From: Voacanga thouarsii
Taxonomy: Eukaryota; Streptophyta; Magnoliopsida; Gentianales; Apocynaceae
NCBI GenBank assembly: GCA_026120185.1
Contig: JANUWF010002285.1
Location: 682,001-746,000, forward strand
Length of the DNA stretch: 64,000 bases
Direction: 5' to 3'
Positions within the stretch are counted from its first letter, which is position 1, and every line of letters starts with the position of its first letter. Below the pieces are notes generated by a model that was not told the DNA's origin, ran no database searches, and was given only the letters and a program-made list of their open reading frames with translations. The translations under genes were made by a program, and so were the position numbers. Shown piece by piece: positions 13,210 to 24,589 of this stretch.

Positions 13210-13755
13210 TCAACCTCTTGTTCCTCCGTCTTTTGTTCTTCCCTCTTCTCTCCTTTTTTTCTCCTCATTTTCTTTCTCACTCATCTTCTTTTTCTTCTCC
13301 TTTCCCTCTCTTCTTTCCTTTTCCTTTTCCCTCAAGATATTTTGATCTCTCAAAACCTTACTAGGGGATAAGGGAAGTAGAGTGATTTTCTTTCCATCTT
13401 TTCTCAAAGAATAAGTGTTCCTCTTCCCTTCATGGACTATATCTCTATCAAACATCCAAGGTCTTCCAAACAAAATATGCCCTACTTGCATGGAAACTAC
13501 ATCACAAACCACTTCATTCTTATACTTCCCCATATCAATGGCAACCTTGACTTGTTTGTTCACCTTCACCTCTCTACAATTGTTCAACCATTGTAACTTG
13601 TAAGGTCTAGGGTGTTTTAAGGTTTCTATTCCTAACTCCTACACAAATATAGTACTATTCATATTTTTACAACTCCCTCCATCAATGAGGCTACTATATG
13701 GTTTTTGCTTGATTAGACACCTTGAAAAAAATATATTCTCTCTTTGTGAATTTTC
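13210..13755 (-). pseudogene. Gypsy protease (pol start) remnant
   Basis: Minus-strand translation gives a retropepsin-type domain. It has an IDGGSC active-site region (usual form D[ST]G; here DGG) near 13690, then KHPRPYKLQWL, DMGKYKNEVVCDVV and the LFGRPWMFDRD block. A stop codon lies between the active site and the KHPRPYK segment (IFV*ELG), so the frame is broken. After KKITLLPLSPSKVLRD the reading continues into a Lys/Glu-rich tail encoded by a polypyrimidine tract (about 13140-13340). The RT domain that should follow is absent. The homologous intact order is seen at 42917-43290. Confidence 0.85.
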
Positions 13756-14744
13756 TCCTTCTTCCACTCCCTCACAAGCATTTTCATCTTCCATTACTAC
13801 TCTAATCAATTAACATTGTTTCTCAAGTATATTCCCATCTCTTCCATCCACTCTATCTCCTCTACTAGATTTGGTGTCATTTTGTGAAGTTGAACTAGAT
13901 GCTTCATTCTCACTAATTCCACTCATTTTCATTTGTTTTTGCACCATCTCTAGCTAACTCCTCTTTTTCTCCTCTTGTGGATGTGAGCTTTCTCCCACAT
14001 CATAAGAACTTAAAGCACTTTGGGAACCTTCATCTATAGCACGCATTTGTTCATGCTTTGCCTCAATTTTTGAATTCTTTTGATCTTCAACAAATTCCAC
14101 ACTCTTTTGCTCAACTTCTTCTTGCTCATTCTCCTCTAGCACTCCCAACAAGTTTGACTTATCCTCTAGGAAAAAGAGAACGTTATAAAATTCTTCAGTC
14201 TCCCCATTTGTTGAATTAAATGGTTTCACGTCTTCTTCTTCATCATCACTAAGCTCCTCATCAACCTCATCATCATTTTTCTCAACTTATTCATTTTGAT
14301 TGAGCATTTCTTGGCCTTTGGCTTCCCTTTCTAGCTTCTCCTCCTTCTCAAATCCATGTAATTCATCTTGCTCAACCTTCTTAATGTTTTCTTCACTTCT
14401 TGCCCTTCTTGGCTCCACAACGTCTACAACATTTTTCTTGTCACTTTGGTCTCAAGTCTAGCTCTTTGCTCCTTAAATTTATAAGTCTCACTTTGCTCCT
14501 TAGAGAACTTCCAATGACAATCAAAGGATTTGTGCCCCTAGCCACTACAATTCTCACAAGGAATTGCACTAAACTTTTGCAAATCAAAACTTCTTTCTTG
14601 TTCACTCAATCTTGGGCAATCACATATACTATAACCATAGTCCTAACATATAGAACAAACATAATCTTTTTTTCTCCTCATCCTTCCTTTTGAAAAATTT
14701 TACATTGTACTTCCCTCACCATACTTAGAACTTCTTGAACAATT
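13756..14744 (-). pseudogene. Gag C-terminal and linker region, heavily broken
   Basis: Minus strand between the gag core and protease. It encodes acidic and basic low-complexity stretches, for example an Asp/Glu-rich segment at 13954-14229 (LEENEQEEVEQKSVEFVED), interrupted by frameshifts and stops. A Cys/His cluster resembling a degenerate zinc knuckle (ICRNVAHISHNC) sits near 14745-14780. Identified by position between recognisable gag and protease. Confidence 0.6.
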
Positions 14745-15010
14745 ATGGGATATGTGAGCAACATTTCTACATATTTGGTACTCATTGGGGTCAAATCGCT
14801 CCCTCATCAATTCTTTCATCTCTTCCCAAGAATCGATCATTTGATATCCACTTTGCCTCCTTTATGCATTCATTTGCTTCCACCATTCTAAAACATTTTT
14901 AGAAAAGCTCATTAGTGCCCATTTCACCTTAAAACTTCCACTAGGCATGAAACATTTAAACAAATTTTCTATTTTTCTTTCCCATTCATATTACTCCCTC
15001 CAATCTCTCT
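14745..15010 (-). pseudogene. Retrotransposon gag core domain remnant
   Basis: Minus-strand translation shows the retrotransposon gag pattern: YEWERKIENLFKCF, then a block ending LEWWKQMN, a stop, and SWEEMKELMRERFDPNEY. This is the capsid-like domain that packages element RNA. The Trp-rich W..W motif and the MKxLMRERF block are characteristic of plant chromovirus gag. Directly after FDPNEY the sequence jumps to a zinc-knuckle-like segment, suggesting a further internal deletion. Confidence 0.8.
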
Positions 15011-16113
15011 TCCCATGGAATGGAGGTGTCAATTTCTCATTGTACTTCAACTCCCAATTCTCCACATCCTCCTTCCTTCTTTGTAAACTACCCTTTAAAT
15101 GTTTTTGTGCTACTTCCACATAAACCCCCTCACATTCTTTTTTATTTTCCTAATGGCCTCTTTCATAGCTATCATACACCCTTCCACTTGTACTTATCCA
15201 ACTTCATGTTCATCTAAATATCCCATGCTCTCATAGTCATCCTCCTCATATTCTTGCTCATATTCATTTTCTTCCCCATAACTACTCTCACCATAGCAAG
15301 ATTCCTCATAATTGTCATATTCCTTCACGTTTACTCCAACTAGCCATTGTGAATTTTCTTTCAAGAGAAGCACCCACAAAATTGAAGTAGAAAACACAAG
15401 AAAAATTCTTCACTTCACTCCCTCACGTGTTTATACTCAATTTTTAGTGGTCACTCTTCAATCGTATTTTCACTCTTCTTGGCTTTTATCACAATGTGCC
15501 CTCTCTCTTGCCTTTTTCAAACTTTTAATTCCACACCCAAGTTCTTCCCAACTCTTTCCCACTTCAAAGGATTTAGTTCTACTAATCAAGTCAACTAAAT
15601 TCCAAGGAATAAGAAAAAAGGTGTTTTATAGCCAATTTATCGAACCCTTGGTGTGCAATTAGGAAGATGCATGGATTTCAAAGAGTTGTTACACTAAGTA
15701 ATACTATCATAATCTCAATCACAATTTAGCAATTAACAATCACATAAATGCCCTTTACTAAACAAAATTCATCATACTACATGAATGGAAGCTTTGGTAG
15801 TCAAGTATGAGCAATCACAATTCATTGGGATAATATATCCAACACATTGAATGTAATCTCGTAGCTGAATGTTGTATAGTAAATTTCAACTTGGTTTTGG
15901 CACCAAATCAACAAAATTTTACACCAAATGACTCCTCAAACATCAATATACATATAGGGTCGAATTAACAACATTTCCATGGCACAAATTCAAGTTTTTG
16001 ACATCTAAAAATAGCAATGGAAAAAGTGATAAAGAATTGAAAATCAATAGATCTTAAAGAAGATTGTACCTGAGCCCAAAGAAAGTTGGTTGATTAGAAT
16101 CAACTCAATGCAA
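15011..16113 (-). other. Gag N-terminal and leader region of the deleted element
   Basis: Lies between the PBS and the gag core. A minus-strand frame at 15194-15397 is rich in Tyr, Glu and Ser (EESCYGESSYGEENEYEQ) and may be decayed gag N-terminus. The remainder to the PBS is untranslated leader with no clear signal. Confidence 0.5.
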
Positions 16114-16125
16114 GCTCTGATACCA
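16114..16125 (-). other. Primer binding site, initiator-Met tRNA
   Basis: The minus strand reads TGGTATCAGAGC just inside the 5' LTR (which begins at 16129), complementary to the 3' end of plant initiator-Met tRNA. A second identical copy lies 31 bp away inside the LTR at 16145-16156. Confidence 0.9.
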
Positions 16126-16128
16126 TTT

Positions 16129-17264
16129 TGATATGATCTATGATGCTCTGATACCACTTTGATATGATCTTGGGAAGCACAAAAAATGTGGAACAAGCTC
16201 AAAACAAGAAACCTACCAAACCAAAACGCAAGAACACCAAAATGCTAGGAAATTAACACTCTTGTAATAATGTAAATCTAGCCTACTTCAAAGATACCTT
16301 AACACCCTAATCTAACTAGAGATTAGAACACCAAGGAAAAGAATTTGAAGGCACCTAACTCAATCCTATCAAACACACTAGGCAACCTAGCACATAAGAA
16401 TAGAAATGAAGTTTAGATTATCCCTTAAAATTTAGAGGCAAGATCAAAGTTGGGACTAATTCCTTTAATTGAGTCTTGATGTTTAATAGACATCACCTAA
16501 GAAGATCACCCTCAAGAACTATCCTTCTAAAGATAAAATCTGAATTCTCCTTCCTAAAATACCAAAGTTTTTTTTTTACAATATTTATAATAGCAGATAT
16601 ATAGATGCCTTACCCTAAACTAATTAATAAATTATTTCTAACTATTAAATGGCCTTAAGACAAGATTTGAGGCCCTATTACATGTCTTAAAAGTTAGTTA
16701 AAACATAATAGAAGTCGTAGGAGTTTAATTGGGAACAAAACAGAACAAAATATGAAAATTCAAGAAAACAGGGCAGGGCCCGAATGGACCTGGTGCCAAG
16801 TGCTTTGGGTAGACCTGGCATCAGGTATGTTCTAGAAACAGAACCTTGCTCTAGTGTGGACCTGGTGCCAGGTGTGCTAGTTAACCTGGTCGCCATCCCT
16901 CTTTTATTGCACTTCAAAACTTGCTATTTGGACCTCCATTCCATTTCCCTATATTTTCTTGATTCTCCAAATGAAATGTTGATCACCTTAAGCTCTTCTT
17001 GATACCCCTTTGACTTTCAATCCTTGTTTAAAGATCGGCTTGATCCTCTACATGGATTGTTGCTTGTGTTGTGCATTATTTGGCCCTTCCTTTACTATCC
17101 ATCTCTTCACAATCTTCTTAGCTCTTGGCTTGTATGCATGGATGGCTTGGAAATCTTCCGGAAACTTCTTGAATGTTAAATGTTTCTATAGAGATTTGAA
17201 GCAATTATTGACTTTCCATCCTCCTTCTTTAGATGTACCTTGTTGCGTGGAGAGATTCCTATCA
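16129..17264 (-). repeat. 5' LTR of the deleted chromovirus-type element
   Basis: 1136 bp starting (minus strand) TGATAGGAATC and ending CATATCA. It includes a 31-bp extension that duplicates the LTR tip plus PBS. The repeated GC-rich phrase lies at 16784-16894 and a TATA-like stretch near 16590. Confidence 0.92.
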
Positions 17265-17685
17265 CATCCCCTGTCAATAACTAATCCAAATGCTTTTATT
17301 TTTTGTAGGGTGATACAACACAACCTTTTATTATTTACGATGCCCTATTGTCAAACATCATTTATTAAACTAGTTTAAAATTTATTTTTGGTTAGAAATA
17401 CTCTTTTCAAGGACTATTGTTGTAATGGTTTTATTTTTTTAAAGTTTTTTAGTAGTACAACACATGGGATTATAGTATATATTTTGGTATACATTTTTTG
17501 GTAAATTTGCAATGGGAGAATTTACATGGTTAGTTCCTAGAAGCTTTATCACTAACTACAACATTTTTTAGTTGAAACATCTTCCCCATCCTTAGTTAGT
17601 TAAAACATGTACAAACCTTCCCTTTATATTACTTAATTTAAACATTCTTATAGTTAATTGTGTTAACTTAATTTAAATAGGTACG
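17265..17685 (+). other. MULE interior between the nested element and the PMD gene
   Basis: Continuation of 10794-11848 after the nested insertion, beginning with the second TSD copy. AT-rich, no frame of note; probably 5' untranslated or intronic sequence of the PMD gene. A possible acceptor (ttttttgtag) lies near 17309. Confidence 0.4.
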
Positions 17686-18455
17686 ATGCATCATATACAT
17701 ATAGATATCCAACCCAGCCCTCTCGTAGACAGTTTATTATCTCTACAGTCGAGTTATCATTCTTTTTTGGTATGGTCTGGAGATCAACATGCTTGTGAGA
17801 TTCTGTTGGTGTTTAGCCGATACGATTTCACATTTTGGGAGCATACTCCCCTTTCTGGTAAAGGGACAGAGTTAGTGGATAGGGCTGGTTTTGGTGAAAT
17901 TAGATAAGCTAAACATATCCAAGTTGATCATGCTCTCATTACTGCATTGGTAGAGCGATGGCAAAAAGAGACCTATACATTTCATTTCCTATTAGGAGAG
18001 GCTACCATGACACTCGAGGATGTAGCGATATTATTGGGCCTTAGGGTAGATGGGAATCCAGTAATAGGGCCTCTTTCTCACTATAGTAAATTTGATTGGA
18101 TTAACCTTTGTGATAGACTGCTTGGCATCACACGATGGGCTAAGGACATACGGAGAAATAGGATTAGGAAGGCCCCTATTAAGGTGTACTTGTAGATTCC
18201 TCTGACATAGGATGTGATTGACATTAGTATCATGCAGCGTGCTCGTTTTCTTATCTTCATATTGATTGGGGGGTACTTTTTTTTTATAAGTCAGAGAACT
18301 TACTTCACTTGAGATATTTACGTATCCCAAAGGATTTTGAGGCATATGGCACGCTTAGCTGGGGTAGTGTAGTTCTCGCATACCTGTATAGATGTTTGTG
18401 CCAAGTTGCTATTGGGTCGGCCCAGGAGATTTGTGGCCTGATGGTCTTACTTCAA

Positions 18456-18537
18456 GTAAGATTTCAAATTTTGCTTAATTTTTTTTATTTTATAACATAT
18501 GTGTAATACAACTAACACATTTTTTATTATGTTGTAG
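18456..18537 (+). other. Intron in the PMD pseudogene
   Basis: An 82-bp AT-rich interval with canonical GT...AG borders (gtaagatttc ... atgttgtag). It separates the EICGLMVLLQ-encoding block from the LWVWESQ-encoding block, in keeping with the family's alignment. Confidence 0.7.
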
Positions 18538-18718
18538 CTGTGGGTATGGGAGAGTCAGGTTGTACGACCAGAGCAAAATATACCTCACAATGAGCACCCA
18601 CCAATTGCAACTTATGGTGCTCGATGGGATGTAGGTTTATAGCTTTTTTGTACATCTACATATGTTCTCGTGTCATATCGCTCCTAGCTCGATGCTCTCT
18701 CAGATAAGGATATAAGTA

Positions 18719-18720
<2 letters not shown>

Positions 18721-18748
<28 letters not shown>
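18721..18748. repeat. (TA)n microsatellite
   Basis: About 14 TA units, inside a probable intron of the PMD pseudogene. Confidence 0.9.
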
Positions 18749-18752
<4 letters not shown>

Positions 18753-20125
18753 CATATATTGTTTCTTTATATATAACTCATCATTTGTTTGAATCCTTAC
18801 ATGCATTATTTGTATGGTAGTTTGTTTGCCAACCTTATCAGCATGATTTGGTGAGTCTCCTCCCCCCGAGTTATTTGGAGGGACCTAATATCTAGAGGTC
18901 ACGCATGAAGCTTATCAATTGGGAGGTGGTCAAGCTCTACTTTTCGGATCGGGTGATGTGGTCATTTGGGTTGCTTTAATCTATACCGATAGATTGCAAT
19001 ACAATAGTTGACCTACATGAGATTGATAGGCGAAGCAATTCCTCCAGAGATTATAACATATATCATATGTCGTATCTTCATATGTGGGCGCAACGCATAG
19101 ACTATATACAGACCAGTATAATCAGTGTTTCGGTTGCTGTGGACTATATTTAGTGGTATGGGACTATATCCATCTTCGGATAAGGAACCCCATTACTCAT
19201 CGTTCACTATCGTCAGGATATCAACCTACTGAATCTAGTACAGTTGTCTTGATATGTAATTCTTTGATCGTAATTTTGAAGTTAATAATTTGCAAAATCT
19301 TTAAAAATCTAGCAAACTTTTGTATGTATTTTCAGGCTAATATTGTGCAACGTGCTATGAGAGTGGCAGATTGCTATATTTATAGTGCCGACTCGATTTC
19401 TCGAATGGCATTTTTGGAGATATGAGATATATGTGCTCGACGACTCATAGCATGTCACCAGGCACATAATAGATATGCTGGTCCAACTCCAATTGATTCA
19501 AGTGAGCCTATTGTACCAGTAGTTCAGCCTACTTCGAGGCCCTGAGCACCTATTGATGGACGTGCACATGTAGGAATAAGGTGTGGGGGCAGGAGACCCC
19601 GAGTATGATCATATGCTCCACTAAACCATCATATGAGATCACTGCCTACTGAGGTTGATGAAGTGATGGCACCGGAGATTCACGAGAGCAATGGGATAGG
19701 TTGCACCCCGAGGTTAGCCTAAATGGTTTGCTGCGAGATGATTTCATGGTAATTCCAGTTCATTCTCCACAGATGACAAATGGTGAATGTGAGAATGAGG
19801 TTGTAGTGCTATCTTGTTCAGAGATCTGAGAGAGACATGCCACATGTTAAGGATCTCCCCACTACTATAGATTAGACTACTGGGAGCGTGCAAACTACTG
19901 AGTGTGTGAGACAAAAGGTGTGTGTTCACGCATTGAGGACCTCCTGATTTGACCATTTTGTGGGACAATCTATCGTAAGTGATGAAGAAGGGTTGAATAT
20001 CCGCCCCAACAAAATCTAGATCCCAGCCTTTCTCCCCAAGAAAACCCATAGCCCGCCCCTGCTGTTGTAAGCGATGATGCTAATTCTACTAAGAGACCGA
20101 GGAGAAAGATTAAGCCTTACCGGCC

Positions 20126-21040
20126 ATGTATACTCTCACCGCATTAGTTGTTTGTTACTATATTAGATTTTTTAGGTATTTATGTTGTGTTAATGCTATG
20201 GTATTATCTCATATAATTTCCTTTTCTGAAAAGAACCTTAATAATTTCCTTTTTTTGCATTGTGCTAGGGTATTTGAAGGGAAGCACCTAATTAAAGTGA
20301 CTTTTATCATATACTCTATTACTACAAATGGAAGGTCATTATTTTTCTTGTATATATAGCTACATTCTAGTTGTTGTGTTGCTCATTTGCAACATCTTGT
20401 TCAAGAGCCTTGTTGTGAGAGTAGAAGTATGAGAGTTCATGTGAACAGTAACAATTTTTAAATCCAGTGTTGGGACATTTGTGAGAATTTGTTGAATTTT
20501 ATGTTAGGACTGTGTTAAGGTTTGCTTGAAGTGTATTTTGAAATGTAGGGTGTGGATATAGTTAAAGAACATGACCTATTTGAAAAAAAATAAGGTTGCA
20601 TTATTGTAATGCGACCTAAAGGTTGCATTTCACTAATGTGACCTTAAGGTCTCATTAATAAAATGTGACATGTATGCACTATAGATATTCTAAACTGATG
20701 ACAGATCTGCATCTTCGTTCATAATTTAATCTCAAAGTCCAAAGGGTAATGTGGTAGCTCAATGGGCAATATCTTCTTATGAATATGGAATGGGGTTATT
20801 GATTTTGCATATCTAAGTGTAAAGGTAACCTCAACTCAAAACATACATTTTGAGTCTAAGTATTTTCCAATCAATCTTTATCTGTTTATACTCATTTTCA
20901 ATTTTCTCTCCTACAGCAAATTTAGTAATGCCGCTATTGTTGTGTTGGATTTTTAGGAAAAAAATTATATTATTATTATTATTATTATTATTTATTTCTT
21001 GTTTATTAATAACAATAATATTTCAATATATCTCAGATTA
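20126..21040 (+). other. MULE interior between the PMD and mudrA-like genes
   Basis: No protein recognised. At about 20590-20660 it contains hairpin-forming copies of the GGTCGCAT/ATGCGACC motif (aggttgcattattgtaatgcgacct) that also occur near both MULE ends, and a short (TTA)n run near 20970-20990. It may hold the PMD gene's 3' end and the transposase promoter. Confidence 0.45.
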
Positions 21041-21668
21041 TGCCTATATTATTATCATGAATGCATTGGAGCCCCCTATTTTGCTATGTTTTTGTGGGAT
21101 TGTTAAATACAACATGATTATCGTGGCTCTATAAGGTTTGATGGGGCAATTAAAAAAATCTGCATTCTCTAACATCAGATATCTTACTCTAAACTACTTG
21201 ACAAGGCCCGGAGATATCTTGGATTTGGAGGGAGAAACGTGACAACCAAGATTACACTTCAGCATCCATTTTTTTATGGATTTGATTAATAATATACTGC
21301 AAATGAGTTAAGCGATGATGATGATATGGAGGTTTTATGGATGTTGCCAAATGAATTTAAGTCATAGAGCATTCAACTTCATGTTAGTTATTCCGAGGTG
21401 ACTTCTCGACGCCCAAGTTATTTATCTGAAGTATCCCCACCAACGGGTTCATTCATGGCAATGCTTAATCAGGTCACGGGTTTGGGTCCCTCGATAAATG
21501 AACAACAAAATTCATTATCTCGGCTCCCTATGGGCATGAGAGGGGAAAACTTAAACTACATGCATCCCTAAGAATTTTACTAGCCAATAAAAAATACAAG
21601 GGCAACCATAAACAATATAGGAACTGAATACATTAGTTCAACTGGTACTAATGCTTAGATGGTTGATG
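21041..21668 (+). pseudogene. mudrA: mudrA-like MULE transposase, N-terminal part
   Basis: Plus-strand translation gives DYRGSIRFDGAIKKICIL, then KLLDKARRYLGFGG, VTTKITLQHPFFYGF and ELSDDDDMEVLWMLPNEF with several stops. This follows the N-terminal, PB1-like domain of PMD-associated mudrA proteins: a glycine-rich start, a helix, a strand ending in a P-x-F block, then an acidic DDDxE(V) segment. A Ser/Pro-rich linker (SRRPSYLSEVSPPTG) follows. The solo LTR at 21674 interrupts the gene; a little more may follow it at 23591-23700. Function in the intact family: binding and excising MULE ends. Confidence 0.7.
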
Positions 21669-21673
21669 TTGGT

Positions 21674-23585
21674 TAATAGGGCCTAAATTGTCATATATTT
21701 TCATAGTTATTTGAGTATATTTTGTGGCACTTTTGATATAATAATTAGTCATATTCCTTCCTATTTGATATTTCATTTATAAAAATATTTTTTTGTGATT
21801 TTTATACTAAAATAGGTGAATTAGGAGCTAATTGAATAATTTTTCAGCGAAGACCCGACACCAGGCTAAGAAGATAGACATGGCACCAGGCCAGGTCTAA
21901 AGACAAAATAGAGCAAAATGGAAAAAAGTAAAAGTGAAACAGAGGAACTGAAATTAGAAAATTGGAAGAAAAAAAAAGAGAACAAATGCAATCCTAAGAA
22001 GGATTAAATGAATCCGTGGGAGGCTTAAGGAAGCCTTAGCTTGGTTTTCGTGGCTCCATAATAAGACAAAAGAGAAAAAAGAAACAAAGACACGATCATC
22101 GGAAGAAACAAACAAACAAAAGCTAAAAAGAAAAAAAAATAGTAGAAACATCATGGGGAGGATGCAACCAAACAAGAAAGGAGGCTCGGCTTCGCAGCTC
22201 GGTAGAACAAAAGGATCAACTCGAGTGAAGCTGATTTCAAGAAGAAAGGAAATTGCGGTGGACCGGCAGCTCGATAGAAAGAAAAGAAATATGGTTTCTT
22301 AGCTCAGGCAAGTCGGCTAGCGGAGGAAAGAAATAGAAACTACTCGATTTCTATTCAATCACTTGGATGTCTGCTCACCATCAGCTTAGACAATTTAGCT
22401 TCCACAAGAGTGTTTCTTTAGTACAAAATGATAACGAAATAGAGTGCTAAATTCCTAAGTTGGTGGACTTCTTTATTCCATCTTAGATTAGGAAGCTACT
22501 GTCTTTGTATATTTACAGTTTTTAGGAAACTTGTAAGCTTATAAATAAGGCCATTCACGTTAGAAATAAGTGTGCATCATGTGGATCATTAGAAAAATAT
22601 TTTAGAGTGCAACATTAATATTTTCTTTAGGGAAATTTGTCATTCATGGAGCATTGATTTTGGAAGGAGTTTTCATTGAAAATTGAAGGATTTGTCTATG
22701 AGTATTTATCTCTTTCCTTTATTTTCTTTTTCTTGAAAAATGATGAGTTTAATTCTTTAATTGCATTTGAATATTATTCTTGTATTTATGATGTTGAGTT
22801 TATTTATTCTTTGATCAATTAATTATTTTTCTCAGTATTTGATTACTTGATTTTATTTGATAGGTTGATGAAATTAAATTTATATCTAATGGACTTAGGA
22901 AACAAAGTTAGATTAAATTTAATTTATTCAATTCTATATATTTGTTATCTTAACTAGATTGAAAAAGAAGGTTGAGAATTGAACCTAAGTAATCAAAGAT
23001 TGGTTAATTACACCTAGAGTATAGGGTTATTGACTAATTTCATGTTTATTATTACTTAGAGCATAGGGATAATTTATGAGGAATTAAGTTCAATGCATCT
23101 TTTAGTTGTTTTAGTGTGATTAGAAAATCTGCTAATTTAATTAAGAGATAGTGATTCCATGGATTGAGAAAGAAGTAGAGTCTATATAAGTGGATTCATA
23201 ACTTGGGAAAATATTGAATTTTACTTTATATTCCTTCATGATGCTAAGAAAATAATTGGTTGTGATAAGTGTTAAATGATTCATGTCATGCTTTTGAGAA
23301 TAACTATTTAATTATATATTTTTCTCTCCATATGTTGTGTGTGTGTGTGTGTGTGTATATTATTTTGATTTCTTTATCAATATAGTTTATAGGGTAAACA
23401 ATGAATGACAAGTGATTAGTGTGTACTTGTTCCTTTAAAGATTGATATTCGTTAATTCCCTATACTATGCTTGCGATAAGTATACTTGCTCATATGTGTA
23501 ATTTAATAGTAATGTTTTAATTAAAACTTGGCTAAGGAATTGATTTAAATTTAATGATTTTTATACACACAAAATTTACACATCA
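21674..23585 (+). mobile_element. Solo LTR, Athila/Tat-type Gypsy family, nested in the MULE
   Basis: A 1912-bp LTR beginning TAATAGGGCC (decayed from TGATAGGG) and ending ACATCA, flanked by a perfect 5-bp TSD, ttggt (21669-21673 and 23586-23590). It resembles the 7406-8776 LTR at the start ('gtcatattccttcctatttgatatttcat') and end ('ccctatactatgcttgcgataagtatacttgctc'). Position 21850-21900 carries the GC-rich phrase (gacccgacaccagg, tggcaccaggccaggtc). A TATA-like cttataaataa lies near 22540 and a (GT)n run at 23336-23356. Confidence 0.9.
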
Positions 23586-23590
23586 TTGGT

Positions 23591-24589
23591 CACACATATG
23601 AAGGTTTGCGAATTAGATGTAACTTGATCAACCCCGAACATCTCTTGGTTCCACTAGGAAGTCCAGAATTTAGTACACATGAGGAGGAAGACAACCGTCA
23701 TCTGTTGGATTGTATGCCCTCTTAGACTAGGGTTCTGATGTAAAATCGAATATTTTAATAAAAGAATTTATTTTCAGAAATTGTTTGTGAATTTACTTTT
23801 TGTTTGTGCACGATTTTCATTTGGAACAGACCCATTGTATTTAAATAAGTGATCCATGTGAATGGTGGTCTTTCACAGTAAGGTATAGATCTTGGGTTAT
23901 TTAACACATAAACATTTGTTCTTAACCTATTGATGAGACTGGGAATCTCATCATGTTTAGATTATTATGTTATGAATTCTAAATGGGGAATGGCTTACCT
24001 TTAGCCCGTGAGTAGTCCACTCACTTCATAACATAAGCGTATTTCGAATACATAGGACAAGACCTGTAGTAGTGGTTTCTAAAAGTACTATATGATAGAA
24101 ACCTAGACTACTACCGCTATAGCGTGGACTAGTACTCTACGACTTGAGTATGAGTCGGTGGTCTGGCGAAGCTGGAAGCATATACTTTGATTTGTTATAG
24201 TTGAGGTTCTATCGTAGGGCCAATATACTTGCATGTTGGGTATGTGTGACTAGTTAGTTAAGACAGACTTGTACAAGATAGTTTCTGTACTATATCGCCC
24301 CTTGTGGTTGTCTGAATGGTCTAAAATGTCTAGGGCCCTGGGAAACATGACTTGGATGTTTGCTTTAAGGTAGCTCCATTGGAAAGCGGAAACACTCCAG
24401 GGGCGATTCCAGTCGTTCAATCCACTCCTACTCAACCTAGAAGGGTTAAGGAGCGCAAATGTATGATCTTCACGCTTCCGTATGGCCTTTATGGCTCGCG
24501 GTTATTTTTTCTCCAATTTTTTTCACGTACAGTGCATGCTCCCCTGTTTTCTTCTTCCCTCATCATCATGCCACCACTTCTGCACATGG
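23591..24589 (+). other. Unassigned insert between mudrA parts, possibly LTR-derived
   Basis: The first ~110 bp may continue the transposase linker. From about 23703 (tgttggattgtatgccctc) the sequence resembles the start of Copia-type LTRs in style, but no matching 3' terminus or TSD was found. It occupies the place where the DDE catalytic core of mudrA should be. No recognisable reading frame. Confidence 0.35.

Larger units (their letters stand above)
11854..17264 (-). mobile_element. Internally deleted chromovirus-type Gypsy element (non-autonomous)
   Basis: The LTRs are 11854-13003 and 16129-17264, flanked by a perfect 5-bp TSD, catcc (11849-11853 and 17265-17269), inside the MULE. Transcription would run on the minus strand: 5' LTR on the right, then the PBS (16114-16125), gag, protease, a Lys/Glu-rich tail, the PPT (about 13004-13016), and the 3' LTR on the left. 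Reverse transcriptase, RNase H and integrase are absent, so the element is only 5.4 kb and must have depended on enzymes from elsewhere. The LTRs differ by about 10% in a 400-bp sample aligned by eye, implying an old insertion. Confidence 0.92.
17686..20125 (+). pseudogene. Plant mobile domain (PMD / MAIN-like) pseudogene carried by the MULE
   Basis: The plus strand encodes a recognisable PMD protein, the family annotated as MAIN-like or 'serine/threonine phosphatase 7 long form homolog', often carried by MULEs. Segments in order: an N-terminal helix-rich stretch from MHHIHIDIQPSPLVD; a stop near 17905; then HALITALVERWQKETYTFHF and MTLEDVAILLGLRVDGNPV, the signature PMD block (about 17930-18060); the ARFL..LIGGYFF and LSWGSVVLAYLYRCLC blocks (18240-18410). 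An intron at 18456-18537 has gtaag/tgtag borders. VWESQVV and GARWDV follow, then a (TA)n-containing intron (about 18712-18819), then FVCQPYQHDL, and a basic tail PRRKIKPYRPC near 20100. Several in-frame stops make it non-functional. Its role in host or transposon is not established from sequence. Confidence 0.85.

Noticed and set aside
20748..20840. Possible tRNA or SINE start (tagctcaatgg matches an A box)
   Set aside because: No B box at a suitable distance and no poly(A) or target duplication.
23703..24460. Second Copia-type LTR, from its TGTTGGATTGTATGCCC start
   Set aside because: No matching inverted 3' end or target duplication was found; left as unassigned.
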